A stretch of DNA of 46,446 nucleotides from Nocardia sp. MH4 (GCF_019266065.1 NZ_LPNR01000128.1:1-46446), one strand, 5' to 3'; positions 7,333 through 15,475 are shown, numbered from the stretch's first letter. The notes: generated by a model from the sequence alone, not told the origin. Program-made: numbers and translations.

Positions 7333-7932
7333 TCATTCCGGCGGAACGGGCCGGTCACCGCCCAGTTCACGCAGCCCACCGCCGGGCGTCAGCGCCCACC
7401 CCATCCGCCGGTCGTGCGGTTCCTCCGGCAGCCGGTCGACGAGTTCATTATCCCGGACGACGGCGATCAGGCGAGTGCTGTTTCCGACGGCGCCCAGCGT
7501 GCGGTCGTAGTACCCCGCTCCGCGGCCCAGTCGGACGCCCCGCCGGTCCACCGCGAGCGCGGGCACCAGGATGGTCGCGGCGGTGGTCACGGTGGCGGGC
7601 GGCAGCGTCGCCGTGGTCGGTTCGAGCAGACCGAAGCGGGCCCTGCGCAGCGAATCGGGACCCTCGTAGCGGGCCCAGCTCAGCGGTCCCGGCTCGCCGG
7701 TCACCGGCAGCAACACCGTGGCGTTGCGCACACGCAGCGCGTCGAGCATGCGCAGATCGCCGGGCTCACCACGGATCGGGACATAGGCGCAGACCACGTC
7801 GTCGGCCCCGGCCAGCGGGCCGATCGCGGCGGCCAGCGCCGCGGCCTCGCGTGCGTGATCGGCGGGCCCGACCAGCGCTCGTTCGGCGAGGATGTGGCTG
7901 CGCCATGCATATTTGGTGCGCTCACCGGGCAT
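7333..7932 (-). CDS. 5-formyltetrahydrofolate cyclo-ligase
   Basis: A protein of about 199 aa that converts 5-formyl-THF and ATP to 5,10-methenyl-THF, returning folate to the one-carbon pool. Family features are RSHILAERALVG near the N-terminus, the ATP-binding segment VDRRGVRLGRGAGYYDRTL and the C-terminal RMGWALTPGGGLREL. ATG 7932 (MPGERTKYAWRSH) gives the usual length; GTG codons 5 and 15 bases upstream in frame are alternatives. The open frame continues far upstream across galU on the other strand, but that part has no coding character. Confidence 0.93.
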   Translation of the reverse strand: MPGERTKYAWRSHILAERALVGPADHAREAAALAAAIGPLAGADDVVCAYVPIRGEPGDLRMLDALRVRNATVLLPVTGEPGPLSWARYEGPDSLRRARFGLLEPTTATLPPATVTTAATILVPALAVDRRGVRLGRGAGYYDRTLGAVGNSTRLIAVVRDNELVDRLPEEPHDRRMGWALTPGGGLRELGGDRPVPPE

Positions 7933-8013
7933 CTCCACAGCGACCACCCTAAGCTCTTGCCGACGCCGGATCGTCGCGACGGGCGATCGGACGGCACGCT
8001 GAATGGATAGGGT

Positions 8014-8946
8014 ATGCGCATGACAGACAAGACTTCCGGTTTCCGCACTGCGGTGGTACCCGCGGCCGGACTCGGGACGCGGTTTCTGCCTGCCACCAAG
8101 ACGGTGCCCAAGGAATTGCTGCCGGTGGTCGACACCCCCGGCATCGAGCTCGTCGCCGCCGAGGCCGCCGATTCCGGCGCCGAGCGGCTGGTGATCGTGA
8201 CCTCGCCCGGCAAGGACGGCGTCGTCGCCCATTTCGTCGAAGACCTGGTGCTGGAGAGCACCCTGGCCGAGCGCGGCAAGTTCGCCCTGCTGGAAAAGGT
8301 CCGCAAGGCCCCCGGTCTGCTCGATGTGACCTCGGTCGTGCAGGAGGAGCCGCTGGGGCTGGGCCACGCGGTCGCCCAGGCCGAGGCGGTGCTCGACGAC
8401 GACGAGGACGCCATCGCGGTGCTGCTGCCCGACGACCTGGTGCTGCCGTGCGGCGTGCTCGAGACCATGAGCCGGGTGCGCCGGGAGCGCGGCGGCTCGG
8501 TGCTGTGCGCGATCGACGTGCCGAAGTCGCAGGTCAGCGCGTACGGCGTCTTCGATGTCGAGGAGCTGACCGAGGGCGCCGAGACCGACGTGCTGCGAGT
8601 CAAGGGCATGGTCGAGAAGCCCGAGCTGGCCGACGCGCCGTCGACGCTGGCCGCCGCGGGTCGCTACCTGCTCGACCGCGTGATCTTCGACGCGCTGCGC
8701 CGGATCACGCCGGGCGCGGGCGGGGAATTGCAGATCACCGACGCGATCGCCCTGCTGATCGCGGAGGGACACCCGGTCCATGTGGTCGTCCACCGTGGGT
8801 CGCGCCACGATTTGGGTAACCCGGGCGGCTATCTTCGAGCTGCCGTCGATTTCGCCCTCGAGCGGGAGGAATACGGCCCGCAATTGCGCGAGTGGCTGAA
8901 GTTCCGGCTCAGCCCGGAGTGGGACCCCAACTCCCCGAACGCGTAA
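8014..8946 (+). CDS. galU: UTP-glucose-1-phosphate uridylyltransferase GalU
   Basis: A 310-aa enzyme making UDP-glucose from UTP and glucose-1-phosphate, the donor for galactan precursors, trehalose and other glycans. The nucleotidyltransferase signature AVVPAAGLGTRFLPATKTVPKE is at residues 13-33. VLLPDDLVL, VEKPE, GGELQITDAI and HDLGNPGGYL are further active-site landmarks. ATG 8014 is followed in frame by ATG 8020; either may be used. It is divergent from the cyclo-ligase gene with about 80 bases between, so both promoters share that gap. It is followed at 38 bases by moeA/glp. Confidence 0.97.
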   Translation: MRMTDKTSGFRTAVVPAAGLGTRFLPATKTVPKELLPVVDTPGIELVAAEAADSGAERLVIVTSPGKDGVVAHFVEDLVLESTLAERGKFALLEKVRKAPGLLDVTSVVQEEPLGLGHAVAQAEAVLDDDEDAIAVLLPDDLVLPCGVLETMSRVRRERGGSVLCAIDVPKSQVSAYGVFDVEELTEGAETDVLRVKGMVEKPELADAPSTLAAAGRYLLDRVIFDALRRITPGAGGELQITDAIALLIAEGHPVHVVVHRGSRHDLGNPGGYLRAAVDFALEREEYGPQLREWLKFRLSPEWDPNSPNA

Positions 8947-8983
8947 GCGCGACAAGCGATGGACACATAGACACAGGAGCTCG

Positions 8984-10243
8984 ATGCGCTCGGTTGAGGA
9001 TCAGCTGATCAAGGTCACCGCGGCCGCGGTCGCACCCAGGCCGGTCCGGGTCGCGATATCCGAGGCCCAGGGTCTGCTGTGCGCGGAGGACGTCGTCACC
9101 GAACGGCCGCTGCCCGGCTTCGATCAGGCCGCCATCGACGGCTACGCGGTGCGCAGCGTCGACGTCTCCGCCGCGGGCACCGACGTGCGCGACGAGGCGG
9201 GCGAGCTGATCGACCTCACCCTGCCGGTGGTCGGCGAGGTGGTCGCCGGTTCGCGCCAGCCCATCCGGTTGCAGCCGCGCCAGACCGTGCGCGTCGACAC
9301 CGGCGCCCCGCTGCCGACCCTGGCCGACGCGGTGCTGCCGCTGGACTTCACCGACGGCGGCCGGGCCAGGATCAAGGTCTTCGAGCCGGTCCGCTCGGGC
9401 GACTACGTCCGCCGCATCGGCGACGACGTGCAGCCCGGCGATGTCGCCGTCCGCGCGGGCACCATCATCGGCGCCGCCCAGGTGGGGCTGCTGGCCGCGG
9501 TCGGGCAGGACAAGGTGCTGGTGCATCCGCGGCCGCGGCTGTCGGTGATCTCCATCGGCGGCGAGCTAATCGATATCGATCGCACGCCCGGCCCCGGTCA
9601 GGTCTACGACGTGAACTCCTACGCGCTGGCCGCGGCCGCGCGGGACGCGGGCGCCGATGTCAACCGGGTCGGCATCGTCAGCGCGGATCCGCGCAGGCTG
9701 CGCGATGTGGTCGAGGGTCAGCTGGTGCGCTCGGAGGTCGTGGTGATCGCCGGCGCGGTCGGCGGCTGGGCCTCGGACCAGGTGCGCGAGGCGCTCGACG
9801 GGCTCGGCGAGCTCGAGGTGGACCGGGTGGCCATGCACCCGGGCTCGGTGCAGGGCTTCGGCCGGCTCGGCCGCGACGAGGTCCCGACCTTCCTGCTGCC
9901 GTCGAATCCGGTGAGCGCGCTGGTGGTGTTCGAGGTGATGGTGCGTCCGTTGATCCGGATCGCGCTGGGCCGTCGGCAGCCGATGCGCCGGATCGTCAAC
10001 GCCCGCACCATCACTCCGATCACCTCGATGCCCGGTCGCAAGGGCTACCTGCGCGCGCAGCTGCTGCGCGACGAGGCCACCGGTGACTACCTGGTGCAGC
10101 CGCTGGGCAACGGCAACGGTGGGTCCTCCCATCTGCTGGCGACGTTGGCCGAGGCGAACAGCCTGATCGTGGTGGAGCCCGACGACACCGATTTCCGCAC
10201 CGGTGACGAGGTGCGGGTCGCGTTCCTGGCGCAGCGCGGCTGA
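8984..10243 (+). CDS. moeA: MoeA/gephyrin-like protein (Glp-type)
   Basis: A 419-aa MoeA-family protein with CAGGAG before the ATG. Landmarks are LPGFDQAAIDGYAVRS (residues 45-60), GAPLPTLADAVLP, DDVQPGDVAVRAG, the MoCF domain around PRLSVISIGGEL and the C-terminal domain with SSHLLATLAEAN. MoeA inserts molybdate into adenylylated molybdopterin. In Corynebacterium the orthologue in this neighbourhood, Glp, has been reported to bind FtsZ and a membrane receptor GlpR. The usual catalytic GGxS/GD motif of the MoCF domain reads AGAVGGWASDQ here (about 253-263), so enzymatic activity is uncertain. The receptor candidate is at 11044. Confidence 0.92.
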   Translation: MRSVEDQLIKVTAAAVAPRPVRVAISEAQGLLCAEDVVTERPLPGFDQAAIDGYAVRSVDVSAAGTDVRDEAGELIDLTLPVVGEVVAGSRQPIRLQPRQTVRVDTGAPLPTLADAVLPLDFTDGGRARIKVFEPVRSGDYVRRIGDDVQPGDVAVRAGTIIGAAQVGLLAAVGQDKVLVHPRPRLSVISIGGELIDIDRTPGPGQVYDVNSYALAAAARDAGADVNRVGIVSADPRRLRDVVEGQLVRSEVVVIAGAVGGWASDQVREALDGLGELEVDRVAMHPGSVQGFGRLGRDEVPTFLLPSNPVSALVVFEVMVRPLIRIALGRRQPMRRIVNARTITPITSMPGRKGYLRAQLLRDEATGDYLVQPLGNGNGGSSHLLATLAEANSLIVVEPDDTDFRTGDEVRVAFLAQRG

Positions 10244-10246
10244 ACA

Positions 10247-10906
10247 GTGGACTCGATGAACGTATTCCGGGCAGGTCAGCATCCCGGATGGCCGGCCCGG
10301 CTCGGTCCGGTGATCGTCGCGGGCGGACAGGTCACGCTGCGCCCGGTGCGCTTCCGTGACGCCGCCGCGTGGAGCCGGATCCGGCTGCGCGATCGCGACC
10401 ATCTGGAGCGCTGGGAGCCGACCGGACGCGGGAGCTGGGAGGCGCGCAATCACGCGTCGAACTGGCCGTCGCTGTGGACGAGCCTGAAAGCCGAGGCCAG
10501 GCGGGGTGCGATGATCCCGTTGGTGATCGAGGTGAACGGCCAGTTCAGCGGACAGCTGACCATCGGCAATATCGTGCGCGGCGCGCTGCGCTCGGCCTGG
10601 ATCGGTTACTGGGTGGCCAAGGATCTCGGTGGTCAGGGCGTGGCCACCGCCGCGCTCGCGCTGGGACTCGATCACTGCTTCGGGCCGGTCGGGCTGCACC
10701 GGGTGGAAGCCACAGTGCGGCCGGAGAACCTGGCCAGCCAGGCGGTGCTGCGCAATGTCGGATTCCGCGAAGAGGGTTTGCTGCGCCGCTATCTCGATGT
10801 GGACGGCGAATGGCGCGATCATCTGCTGGTGGGCTTGACGGTCGAAGAAGTCATGGGCACCGTCGTGGATCGCCTGGTCAGAGAGGGTCGAGCGGCACTG
10901 CCGTGA
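10247..10906 (+). CDS. rimJ: GNAT N-acetyltransferase, RimJ-like
   Basis: A 219-aa GNAT protein starting with GTG 3 bases after the moeA stop (ATG 10256 is the alternative), so it is coupled to moeA. It begins with GPVIVAGGQVTLRPVRFRDAAAWSRIRLRDRDHLERWEP, typical of RimJ/RimL enzymes. The acetyl-CoA loop is seen as KDLGGQGVATAALALGLDHCF, and VEATVRPENLASQAVLRNVGF closes the fold. RimJ-type enzymes acetylate protein N-termini (ribosomal S5 in E. coli); the substrate here is unknown. Its position between moeA/glp and sepX/glpR is conserved in actinobacteria as far as I recall. Confidence 0.92.
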   Translation: MDSMNVFRAGQHPGWPARLGPVIVAGGQVTLRPVRFRDAAAWSRIRLRDRDHLERWEPTGRGSWEARNHASNWPSLWTSLKAEARRGAMIPLVIEVNGQFSGQLTIGNIVRGALRSAWIGYWVAKDLGGQGVATAALALGLDHCFGPVGLHRVEATVRPENLASQAVLRNVGFREEGLLRRYLDVDGEWRDHLLVGLTVEEVMGTVVDRLVREGRAALP

Positions 10907-10937
10907 AATTTCTGTTACTCATGTGGCAGGTGTGCAC

Positions 10938-10966
10938 GGCGCGCCTGCCGCGAGGGCAGGCGCGCC
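10938..10966 (+). terminator. Hairpin after rimJ
   Basis: GGCGCGCCTGCC (10938-10949) and GGCAGGCGCGCC (10955-10966) form a perfect 12-bp stem with a 5-base loop. No T-tract follows (CGAATTAACC), so it may act as a weak or Rho-assisted terminator. Confidence 0.65.
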
Positions 10967-11043
10967 CGAATTAACCTACGGACGTCGGTAGTGCGTCCAA
11001 CTATGGATAAACGCGCAGGCGGGGACGGGAGGTGATGACCGCG

Positions 11044-12087
11044 ATGCCGAATTCGATCCTGTGGATCGGACTTGTGGTGCTGTGGGTCTTCGTCCTGTTC
11101 CCGATCCTGGCGGACCGGCATCCCCGGATCCGCCGCACCACCGATGCCGCACTCGCCACGCGCGTGCTGCACCGTGGCGGGGCCGAACGACGGATTCGCA
11201 TCGGGGCGGCAGGCGGTCACGAGAGTGACCCCGACTACCGCCCCCGCGTGCTGACCAAGCGCCCCCACCGTACTGATTCGGAGGATCGGATGACGACATC
11301 GGCCGACGAGCCCGTCACCGAAGCTGACGACGAGTTGCTCACTCCCACACCGGAACTGGAAGCCGCGTCGACGGAAGAGGCAGACCTCGACGACGCCGCG
11401 GCCGAAGACCGCGCCGCGGCCGCGGATGCCGCGGACGCGCCGATCGATGACGCTGCGGCGGAGCCGGACGCCGACGACGAGTCGGCCGCGGCCGACGACG
11501 CGACCGACCCGCCCGTCGCCGCGCGTATCCCACCGGCCCCGCCCGCCCGCCTCGAGGACGTCGCCGAGGAGACCACCGACGCGGCGGCCGACGACGACGA
11601 GGACTTCGTGCCGAACCGGCGCGGGCGCGGTGGCTACGACCCCGAGGCCGACGCCATCGCGCGCGCCGCCCGCTACAGCTTCCGGCAGCGGGCGGTGCTC
11701 GGCCTCATCATCGCCACCATCCTGTTCGCGGCGTTCGGCCTGCTGCTGAATTCGATGTTCTGGTGGGCGTGCGGGCTGTCCACGGCCGTGCTGGTGGGCT
11801 ATCTGGCCTACCTGCGCAAGCAGGTCCACGTGGAGGAGGAGATCCGCCGCAGGCGCGCGGCCCGCCTCACCCGGGGCAAGCGCCGCGAGGCCACCGCCAC
11901 CCCCGAGGCGGCCACGACTCGGCGCACGATGGACCGTGACACCGCGCGCGCCCTGCGCCGCCGTTCCACCCTGCTCGACACCGACGACGAGGACCCGATG
12001 TTCGAGCACCTGGAAACCTTCGATCCGGCCACCGCACGCGCGCTCCGCACCCGGGTCGAAGACCTCGGCCGCGCAGTCGGCGAATAA
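11044..12087 (+). CDS. sepX: Divisome membrane protein SepX/GlpR-like
   Basis: About 347 aa. One N-terminal membrane helix (MPNSILWIGLVVLWVFVLFP), then PRIRRTTDAALATRVLHRGG, a long low-complexity acidic Ala/Asp/Glu region (about 80-190), two more membrane helices (FRQRAVLGLIIATILFAAFGLLL and FWWACGLSTAVLVGYLAYL) and a basic tail. This layout and the locus after galU-moeA-rimJ match SepX of Streptomyces and GlpR of Corynebacterium, membrane proteins of the cell-division apparatus; GlpR is the reported membrane receptor of Glp. ATG 11044 fits homologous starts and lies 11 bases from GGGAGG; GTG 11032 and ATG 11035 also lie in frame. Confidence 0.85.
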   Translation: MPNSILWIGLVVLWVFVLFPILADRHPRIRRTTDAALATRVLHRGGAERRIRIGAAGGHESDPDYRPRVLTKRPHRTDSEDRMTTSADEPVTEADDELLTPTPELEAASTEEADLDDAAAEDRAAAADAADAPIDDAAAEPDADDESAAADDATDPPVAARIPPAPPARLEDVAEETTDAAADDDEDFVPNRRGRGGYDPEADAIARAARYSFRQRAVLGLIIATILFAAFGLLLNSMFWWACGLSTAVLVGYLAYLRKQVHVEEEIRRRRAARLTRGKRREATATPEAATTRRTMDRDTARALRRRSTLLDTDDEDPMFEHLETFDPATARALRTRVEDLGRAVGE

Positions 12088-12184
12088 CTGGTCGAACCAC
12101 GCAGAACAGCAGGTCAGAGTACCGATTCGGTATCTGGGCGCAACGCCTGATACAGTGTCACAGCGCGGTTCGCCAGAGCCGCAC

Positions 12185-12257
12185 GGGGCTATAGCGCAGT
12201 TGGTAGCGCGTCTCGTTCGCATCGAGAAGGTCAGGGGTTCGATTCCCCTTAGCTCCA
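12185..12257 (+). tRNA. tRNA-Ala, anticodon CGC
   Basis: A 73-base cloverleaf. Acceptor arms GGGGCTA and TAGCTCC pair with one G-T; the D arm is GCGC-AGTTGGTA-GCGC. The anticodon stem TCTCG/CGAGA encloses loop TTCGCAT, giving anticodon CGC (codon GCG). The T arm is AGGGG-TTCGATT-CCCCT. CCA is not encoded. tRNA 3' ends are favoured targets of tyrosine integrases, and the sequence changes from conserved backbone to accessory genes directly after it. I found no second copy of the 3' end in the window. Confidence 0.97.
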
Positions 12258-12267
12258 CAGTATGTGC

Positions 12268-12312
12268 AGGTCAGGCCGGGTTCCGAGAATTACTTCGGGC
12301 TCGGCCTGACCT
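12268..12312 (+). terminator. Hairpin after the tRNA gene
   Basis: AGGTCAGGCCG (12268-12278) and CGGCCTGACCT (12302-12312) form a perfect 11-bp stem, with partial pairing inside the 23-base loop, then ATTTCTCG. It is well placed to end tRNA transcription. From here to 12565 I see no gene; a GTCG tetranucleotide is repeated five times at 12412-12431. Confidence 0.7.
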
Positions 12313-12565
12313 ATTTCTCGTAGTAAGTCCCCACTAATACTCGCGACCGCATCCCCACTTTGCGAACTCTAAAGTCCGGCGTACCGCACCGCACCTGACC
12401 AGCACGGCGGTGTCGGTCGGTCGGTCGGTCGTGGCAGCATGCTCGGTGAGGTCGGTGCCGATCCCTCCAGGCATCGGATGGCAAGAACTCAGGTTCCCGG
12501 ACACTGTCCGGGCACCTGATCCTCAACGACGATGCGTTCCAGTGCCGATTCCTTCGCGCGGCTGG

Positions 12566-14071
12566 TCAGTAGGCCCAGTTCGCGCCGGTGCCCCGGTACT
12601 GCTCAACAGAGATCGGCTCCACACCAGGCTTCAGATGGTCGAGGTAGAGAGTTGCGTGCAGGTGGTCGACTTCGTGTGCGACCAGGCGTGCGACTCCGCG
12701 GTCGAACACTGCAATTCGGGTGTTGCCGTCGATGTCGGTGTGCTCGACGTGGATTGTCAACGGGCGCGGCACCCGTCCGCGCAAGTCGAAGAAACTTAGG
12801 CATCCCTCGTACTGTTCGTCTTCGCCGCCGCCGGTTTCCACGATGCGTGGATTGAACAGGGTGATGGTGTCCCCGTTGGGAGTTCGGACGATCGCCGCGG
12901 CCCTGCTGATGCCGATCTGCGGGGCGGCTATGCCCATCCCCTTGCCGAATACGTGAGCTTGGGCGACACGTTGAGCTGCCGAATTCAATTCAGCGATGAC
13001 ACGGCGTGCGTCTTCGGCCTCGGCGGGCAGATCGAACGGGCGTGCGACCTCACGCAGGATCTCGTCACCTTCCTGCGCGATGCCCAGACCGGCCATCACC
13101 CTGCTCGGCGGAGTGCGCTCGTCGTCGCTACGTCCCCGGAAGTCCCACTCGAGGCGGTAGCGGGCATGCAGTGGCGGATGGTCGGTGGACCAGGAGTACA
13201 TGGCTCGTCCCGGTTCGGCCTGGTGGGTGATGGGTGTGCGGAACGGCTGCCCTTCGGCAGTCATCGAGGTCTCGAGTCCCCAGACCGACGGTTCGAGCTC
13301 GGCCGGGAAATCCAGCCGGACCGAGAGGCGATTGGTGGGCAGACGGACCGCGCGCTGGAACCAGTTGCCCCAGTGGGCCGCCGAGACGGTGTATTCGTAG
13401 TCGATCCAGCAGGCTTGGCCAGGGTAGAGCGGGAAGTGGCGTCCACTGTCGGGTTCGCTGAACATCAGCCAGACTTCTTTGAACGCGTCGCGGTCGTGGT
13501 GGGCAGTCCACGTCATCGGCTCGGTTCTGTTTTCGCCGTACCAGGCGTGCAGGTCGATCTCTTCCCAGGTCAGCGGGTTTTCCTGATAGAGGTGGTTGGA
13601 CCGTTCAGGGTCGCCCGGGTAACGGTCTACTGAGATCCGGATCAGGTAACGGGTGATGGGTTCGGACCCATCATTGATCAGCCGCCGCCGCTGGCGCAGT
13701 CGGTAGTTGAGGCCGTCGAACGACAAACTCGCATCATCGTGATCAACGACGAGCGACCCCGCCGAGTCGCGCGATTCGACAGCTACGGGCGACCGGACAG
13801 TGCCGGGTCGAGCGGCGATGAACTCGGCGAACGCAGCCCGCAGCGCACCACCGGCTTGGAGGATCGATTCGGCGCGCGCGGCGAACGCCTCCGAGGGCTT
13901 CTCGGTGCCGGACTCGATCTTGGACACATAGGGACGGCTGTAGCCCAATTTGGCCGCCAGCGCACGCAGCGACAGCCCTCGGACATCACGCCACCGGCGC
14001 AACTCGAGCGCGAAGACGTTGACCTGCGTGTTCGCGGGTTCATTGGCGGGTGAAGTTCCGGCCGGGGTCAC
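12566..14071 (-). CDS. XRE helix-turn-helix / peptide deformylase fusion protein
   Basis: About 501 aa, start GTG 14071 chosen because AGGAG lies 9 bases upstream; an upstream ATG (14134) gives an unlikely His/Ala-rich extension. Residues 22-80 are an XRE DNA-binding domain (LSLRALAAKLGYSRPYVSKIESG). Residues about 100-335 form an unrecognised, Trp/Tyr-rich, probably beta domain. Residues about 345-501 are a peptide deformylase with all three motifs: GMGIAAPQIG (378), EGCLS (422) and HEVDH (466), so Cys and both metal His plus the Glu are present. It may cleave N-formyl groups or bind formyl-peptides as a sensor. It is divergent from the radical SAM operon and is probably its regulator, its tailoring enzyme, or both. 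The fusion is unusual. Confidence 0.88.
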   Translation of the reverse strand: MTPAGTSPANEPANTQVNVFALELRRWRDVRGLSLRALAAKLGYSRPYVSKIESGTEKPSEAFAARAESILQAGGALRAAFAEFIAARPGTVRSPVAVESRDSAGSLVVDHDDASLSFDGLNYRLRQRRRLINDGSEPITRYLIRISVDRYPGDPERSNHLYQENPLTWEEIDLHAWYGENRTEPMTWTAHHDRDAFKEVWLMFSEPDSGRHFPLYPGQACWIDYEYTVSAAHWGNWFQRAVRLPTNRLSVRLDFPAELEPSVWGLETSMTAEGQPFRTPITHQAEPGRAMYSWSTDHPPLHARYRLEWDFRGRSDDERTPPSRVMAGLGIAQEGDEILREVARPFDLPAEAEDARRVIAELNSAAQRVAQAHVFGKGMGIAAPQIGISRAAAIVRTPNGDTITLFNPRIVETGGGEDEQYEGCLSFFDLRGRVPRPLTIHVEHTDIDGNTRIAVFDRGVARLVAHEVDHLHATLYLDHLKPGVEPISVEQYRGTGANWAY

Positions 14072-14156
14072 TGTCAGGCGCTCCTGTTCGCGGGGGTGTG
14101 CGTGTGCGTGCGTACCCCGTGAGTATGAGCCCACTCTGTCGAAACACCCTGCACCC
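14072..14156. promoter_or_regulatory. Divergent promoter/operator region of the RiPP-like cluster
   Basis: The 85-base gap between the XRE-deformylase start and the first small ORF must carry both promoters. It contains GGGGT (14093-14097) and ACCCC (14114-14118), an inverted repeat enclosing alternating GTGCGT units, a plausible operator for the XRE domain. No clear -10/-35 pair could be assigned. Confidence 0.4.
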
Positions 14157-14279
14157 GTGGCGGAATTGGACGCACTCCGACACTGCGATCACATCCCGCT
14201 TCGACGGTCACAGCGGGAGACCGCTGATGCCGGAACGGCCAGCCTCGCGTGGCACGACCAGACAGGTGCGCTCACATGA
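14157..14279 (+). CDS. Candidate RiPP precursor peptide (40 aa)
   Basis: A GTG-initiated 40-codon frame. Its stop TGA overlaps the ATG of the first radical SAM gene as ATGA. The peptide is charged and leader-like at first (VAELDALRHCDHIPLRR...), then ends in a short core-like tail, TASLAWHDQTGALT, with Trp32, His33, Asp34 and Gln35. Position and coupling are what is expected of a precursor read by the neighbouring radical SAM enzyme. Weaknesses: there is no good ribosome site before the GTG, and another frame is also open here. It may instead be a leaderless message starting near the GTG. The assignment is inference. Confidence 0.45.
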   Translation: MAELDALRHCDHIPLRRSQRETADAGTASLAWHDQTGALT

Positions 14280-15475
14280 CTCCACTTCCCATCTCGGTAC
14301 AGACCTCGCCATATCTGACGCGCGTCGATCCCGGTACACCGTCACCGGTGAGGTACTTCTCCGACACGTTCGGCCCTACCACCCCCGTCAACGAGACTCC
14401 AACCGAGGGCGCGGTGTTCGGGATCGTCGGCCTGGACCGCCACATCGACTGGCACACCGATCCCCGCATGCTCGAACTGCTGGTCGCCTGCGCGCGCGAA
14501 CCCCGCGACGCCGCGGAGCTCGTGCAGCGGTTCGGTGCGACCCTGGTGGCCGAAGCCGCAGCGCGCCAATGGCTTCAACCACCAGAGGAGCTGTGCCAGG
14601 ACTACCGGCTCGTCTCAGGGGAGATCGAAGTCACCGCCCACTGCAACTGGGGGTGCCGCAGCTGCCCGGTAGCGGTCGATCCCAAGCCACGCCGAACGAT
14701 GCCGATGAAGATGTTCATCGATATCGTGGACAAGCTGGTCGACCACGGCTCGATCGACTACGTGACCTTCCAGTTCTTCAACGAACCCACCCTCGACCGC
14801 TACTTCGCTGACCGCATCGACGTGTTGGCCCGACACGGGATGCCGTTGGCGCTCTACACCAATGCCTCCGCGCTAACCCCAGACAAGATCGAGACCCTGC
14901 GCCGTTCCGGAGTGCTGCGCACGATGGTGGTCAACCTGCCCAGCGACGATCCGGCCGAGTTCGCCGACCTGACCGGCTCGGCCAGCTACACCCACAGCAC
15001 ACGAAACGTCGAAGCCGCACTGGCGGCCGATCTTCCAGTGCAGATCGGCGTCAACGGCGTCGGCGAGCGGGGCACCCGCAATTTCGACGAGGTGCGCCGC
15101 CGCTTCGGGCCGCTCGGCGCGGAGGTGACCGCGAACCTGATGTGCGACCGGGCCGGTGACGTCGGCGGGGAGTTCGCGCAGAACCTGCGCATCGAGGGCC
15201 CACTGACCGGCTGCGGCTACCCGATTCATCACGCCAGCTTCAGCGTCGGCGGCGACCTGTTCCTGTGCTGCAACGACTACTACCAGCGCGAACGGTTCGC
15301 CAACATCCGCGAGGGTTCGATCCACGAGTTGATGACTAGCGAGGCTGCGGTCACCGCGCGCCGCAAGGTGTTCGGCGTCGCCGTCGCTGAGGACGACTTC
15401 GTGTGCAGGCGCTGCCACAACCAGACCCTGGACTTCGCCTGCCGTGACTTCCGACCGATCGCGACATTCGGATGA
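14276..15475 (+). CDS. Radical SAM/SPASM protein 1 with RRE-like N-terminus
   Basis: 399 aa from ATG 14276, coupled by ATGA to the small upstream ORF (GTG 14249 is an alternative). Residues about 45-105 resemble PqqD-like RiPP recognition elements (DRHIDWHTDPRMLELLVACA, DAAELVQRFG). The radical SAM cluster motif is CNWGCRSC (C123, C127, C130), followed by the barrel (FQFFNEPTL, LYTNASAL). A C-terminal SPASM-type cysteine set (CGYPIHH, LFLCCND, CRRCHNQ, C at DFACRDF) should hold auxiliary Fe-S clusters. Such enzymes make carbon-carbon or thioether links in ribosomal peptides or act like MftC/PqqE. The fused RRE supports a peptide substrate. Confidence 0.88.
   Translation: MTPLPISVQTSPYLTRVDPGTPSPVRYFSDTFGPTTPVNETPTEGAVFGIVGLDRHIDWHTDPRMLELLVACAREPRDAAELVQRFGATLVAEAAARQWLQPPEELCQDYRLVSGEIEVTAHCNWGCRSCPVAVDPKPRRTMPMKMFIDIVDKLVDHGSIDYVTFQFFNEPTLDRYFADRIDVLARHGMPLALYTNASALTPDKIETLRRSGVLRTMVVNLPSDDPAEFADLTGSASYTHSTRNVEAALAADLPVQIGVNGVGERGTRNFDEVRRRFGPLGAEVTANLMCDRAGDVGGEFAQNLRIEGPLTGCGYPIHHASFSVGGDLFLCCNDYYQRERFANIREGSIHELMTSEAAVTARRKVFGVAVAEDDFVCRRCHNQTLDFACRDFRPIATFG

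Noticed and set aside
7933..8955. Upstream extension of the cyclo-ligase frame, antisense to galU
   Set aside because: Composition is His/Arg/Gly-rich with no family match, and galU on the other strand is fully conserved.
9566..10822. 418-codon antisense frame across moeA and rimJ
   Set aside because: Both sense genes have clear family motifs; the antisense frame follows the codon bias of the sense strand.
10915..12258. 447-codon antisense frame across sepX and the tRNA
   Set aside because: It runs through the tRNA gene and mirrors the acidic low-complexity region of the SepX-like gene.
12412..12431. Five GTCG tetranucleotides as a possible regulatory repeat or CRISPR remnant
   Set aside because: It is a simple short microsatellite with no spacers. 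No CRISPR-like array was found anywhere in the window.
14050..14811. A long + strand frame across the start of the radical SAM gene
   Set aside because: It is arginine/proline-rich, out of frame with clear radical SAM motifs, and typical of the open shadow frames of high-GC DNA. It does overlap the candidate precursor, which is why that call has only moderate confidence.
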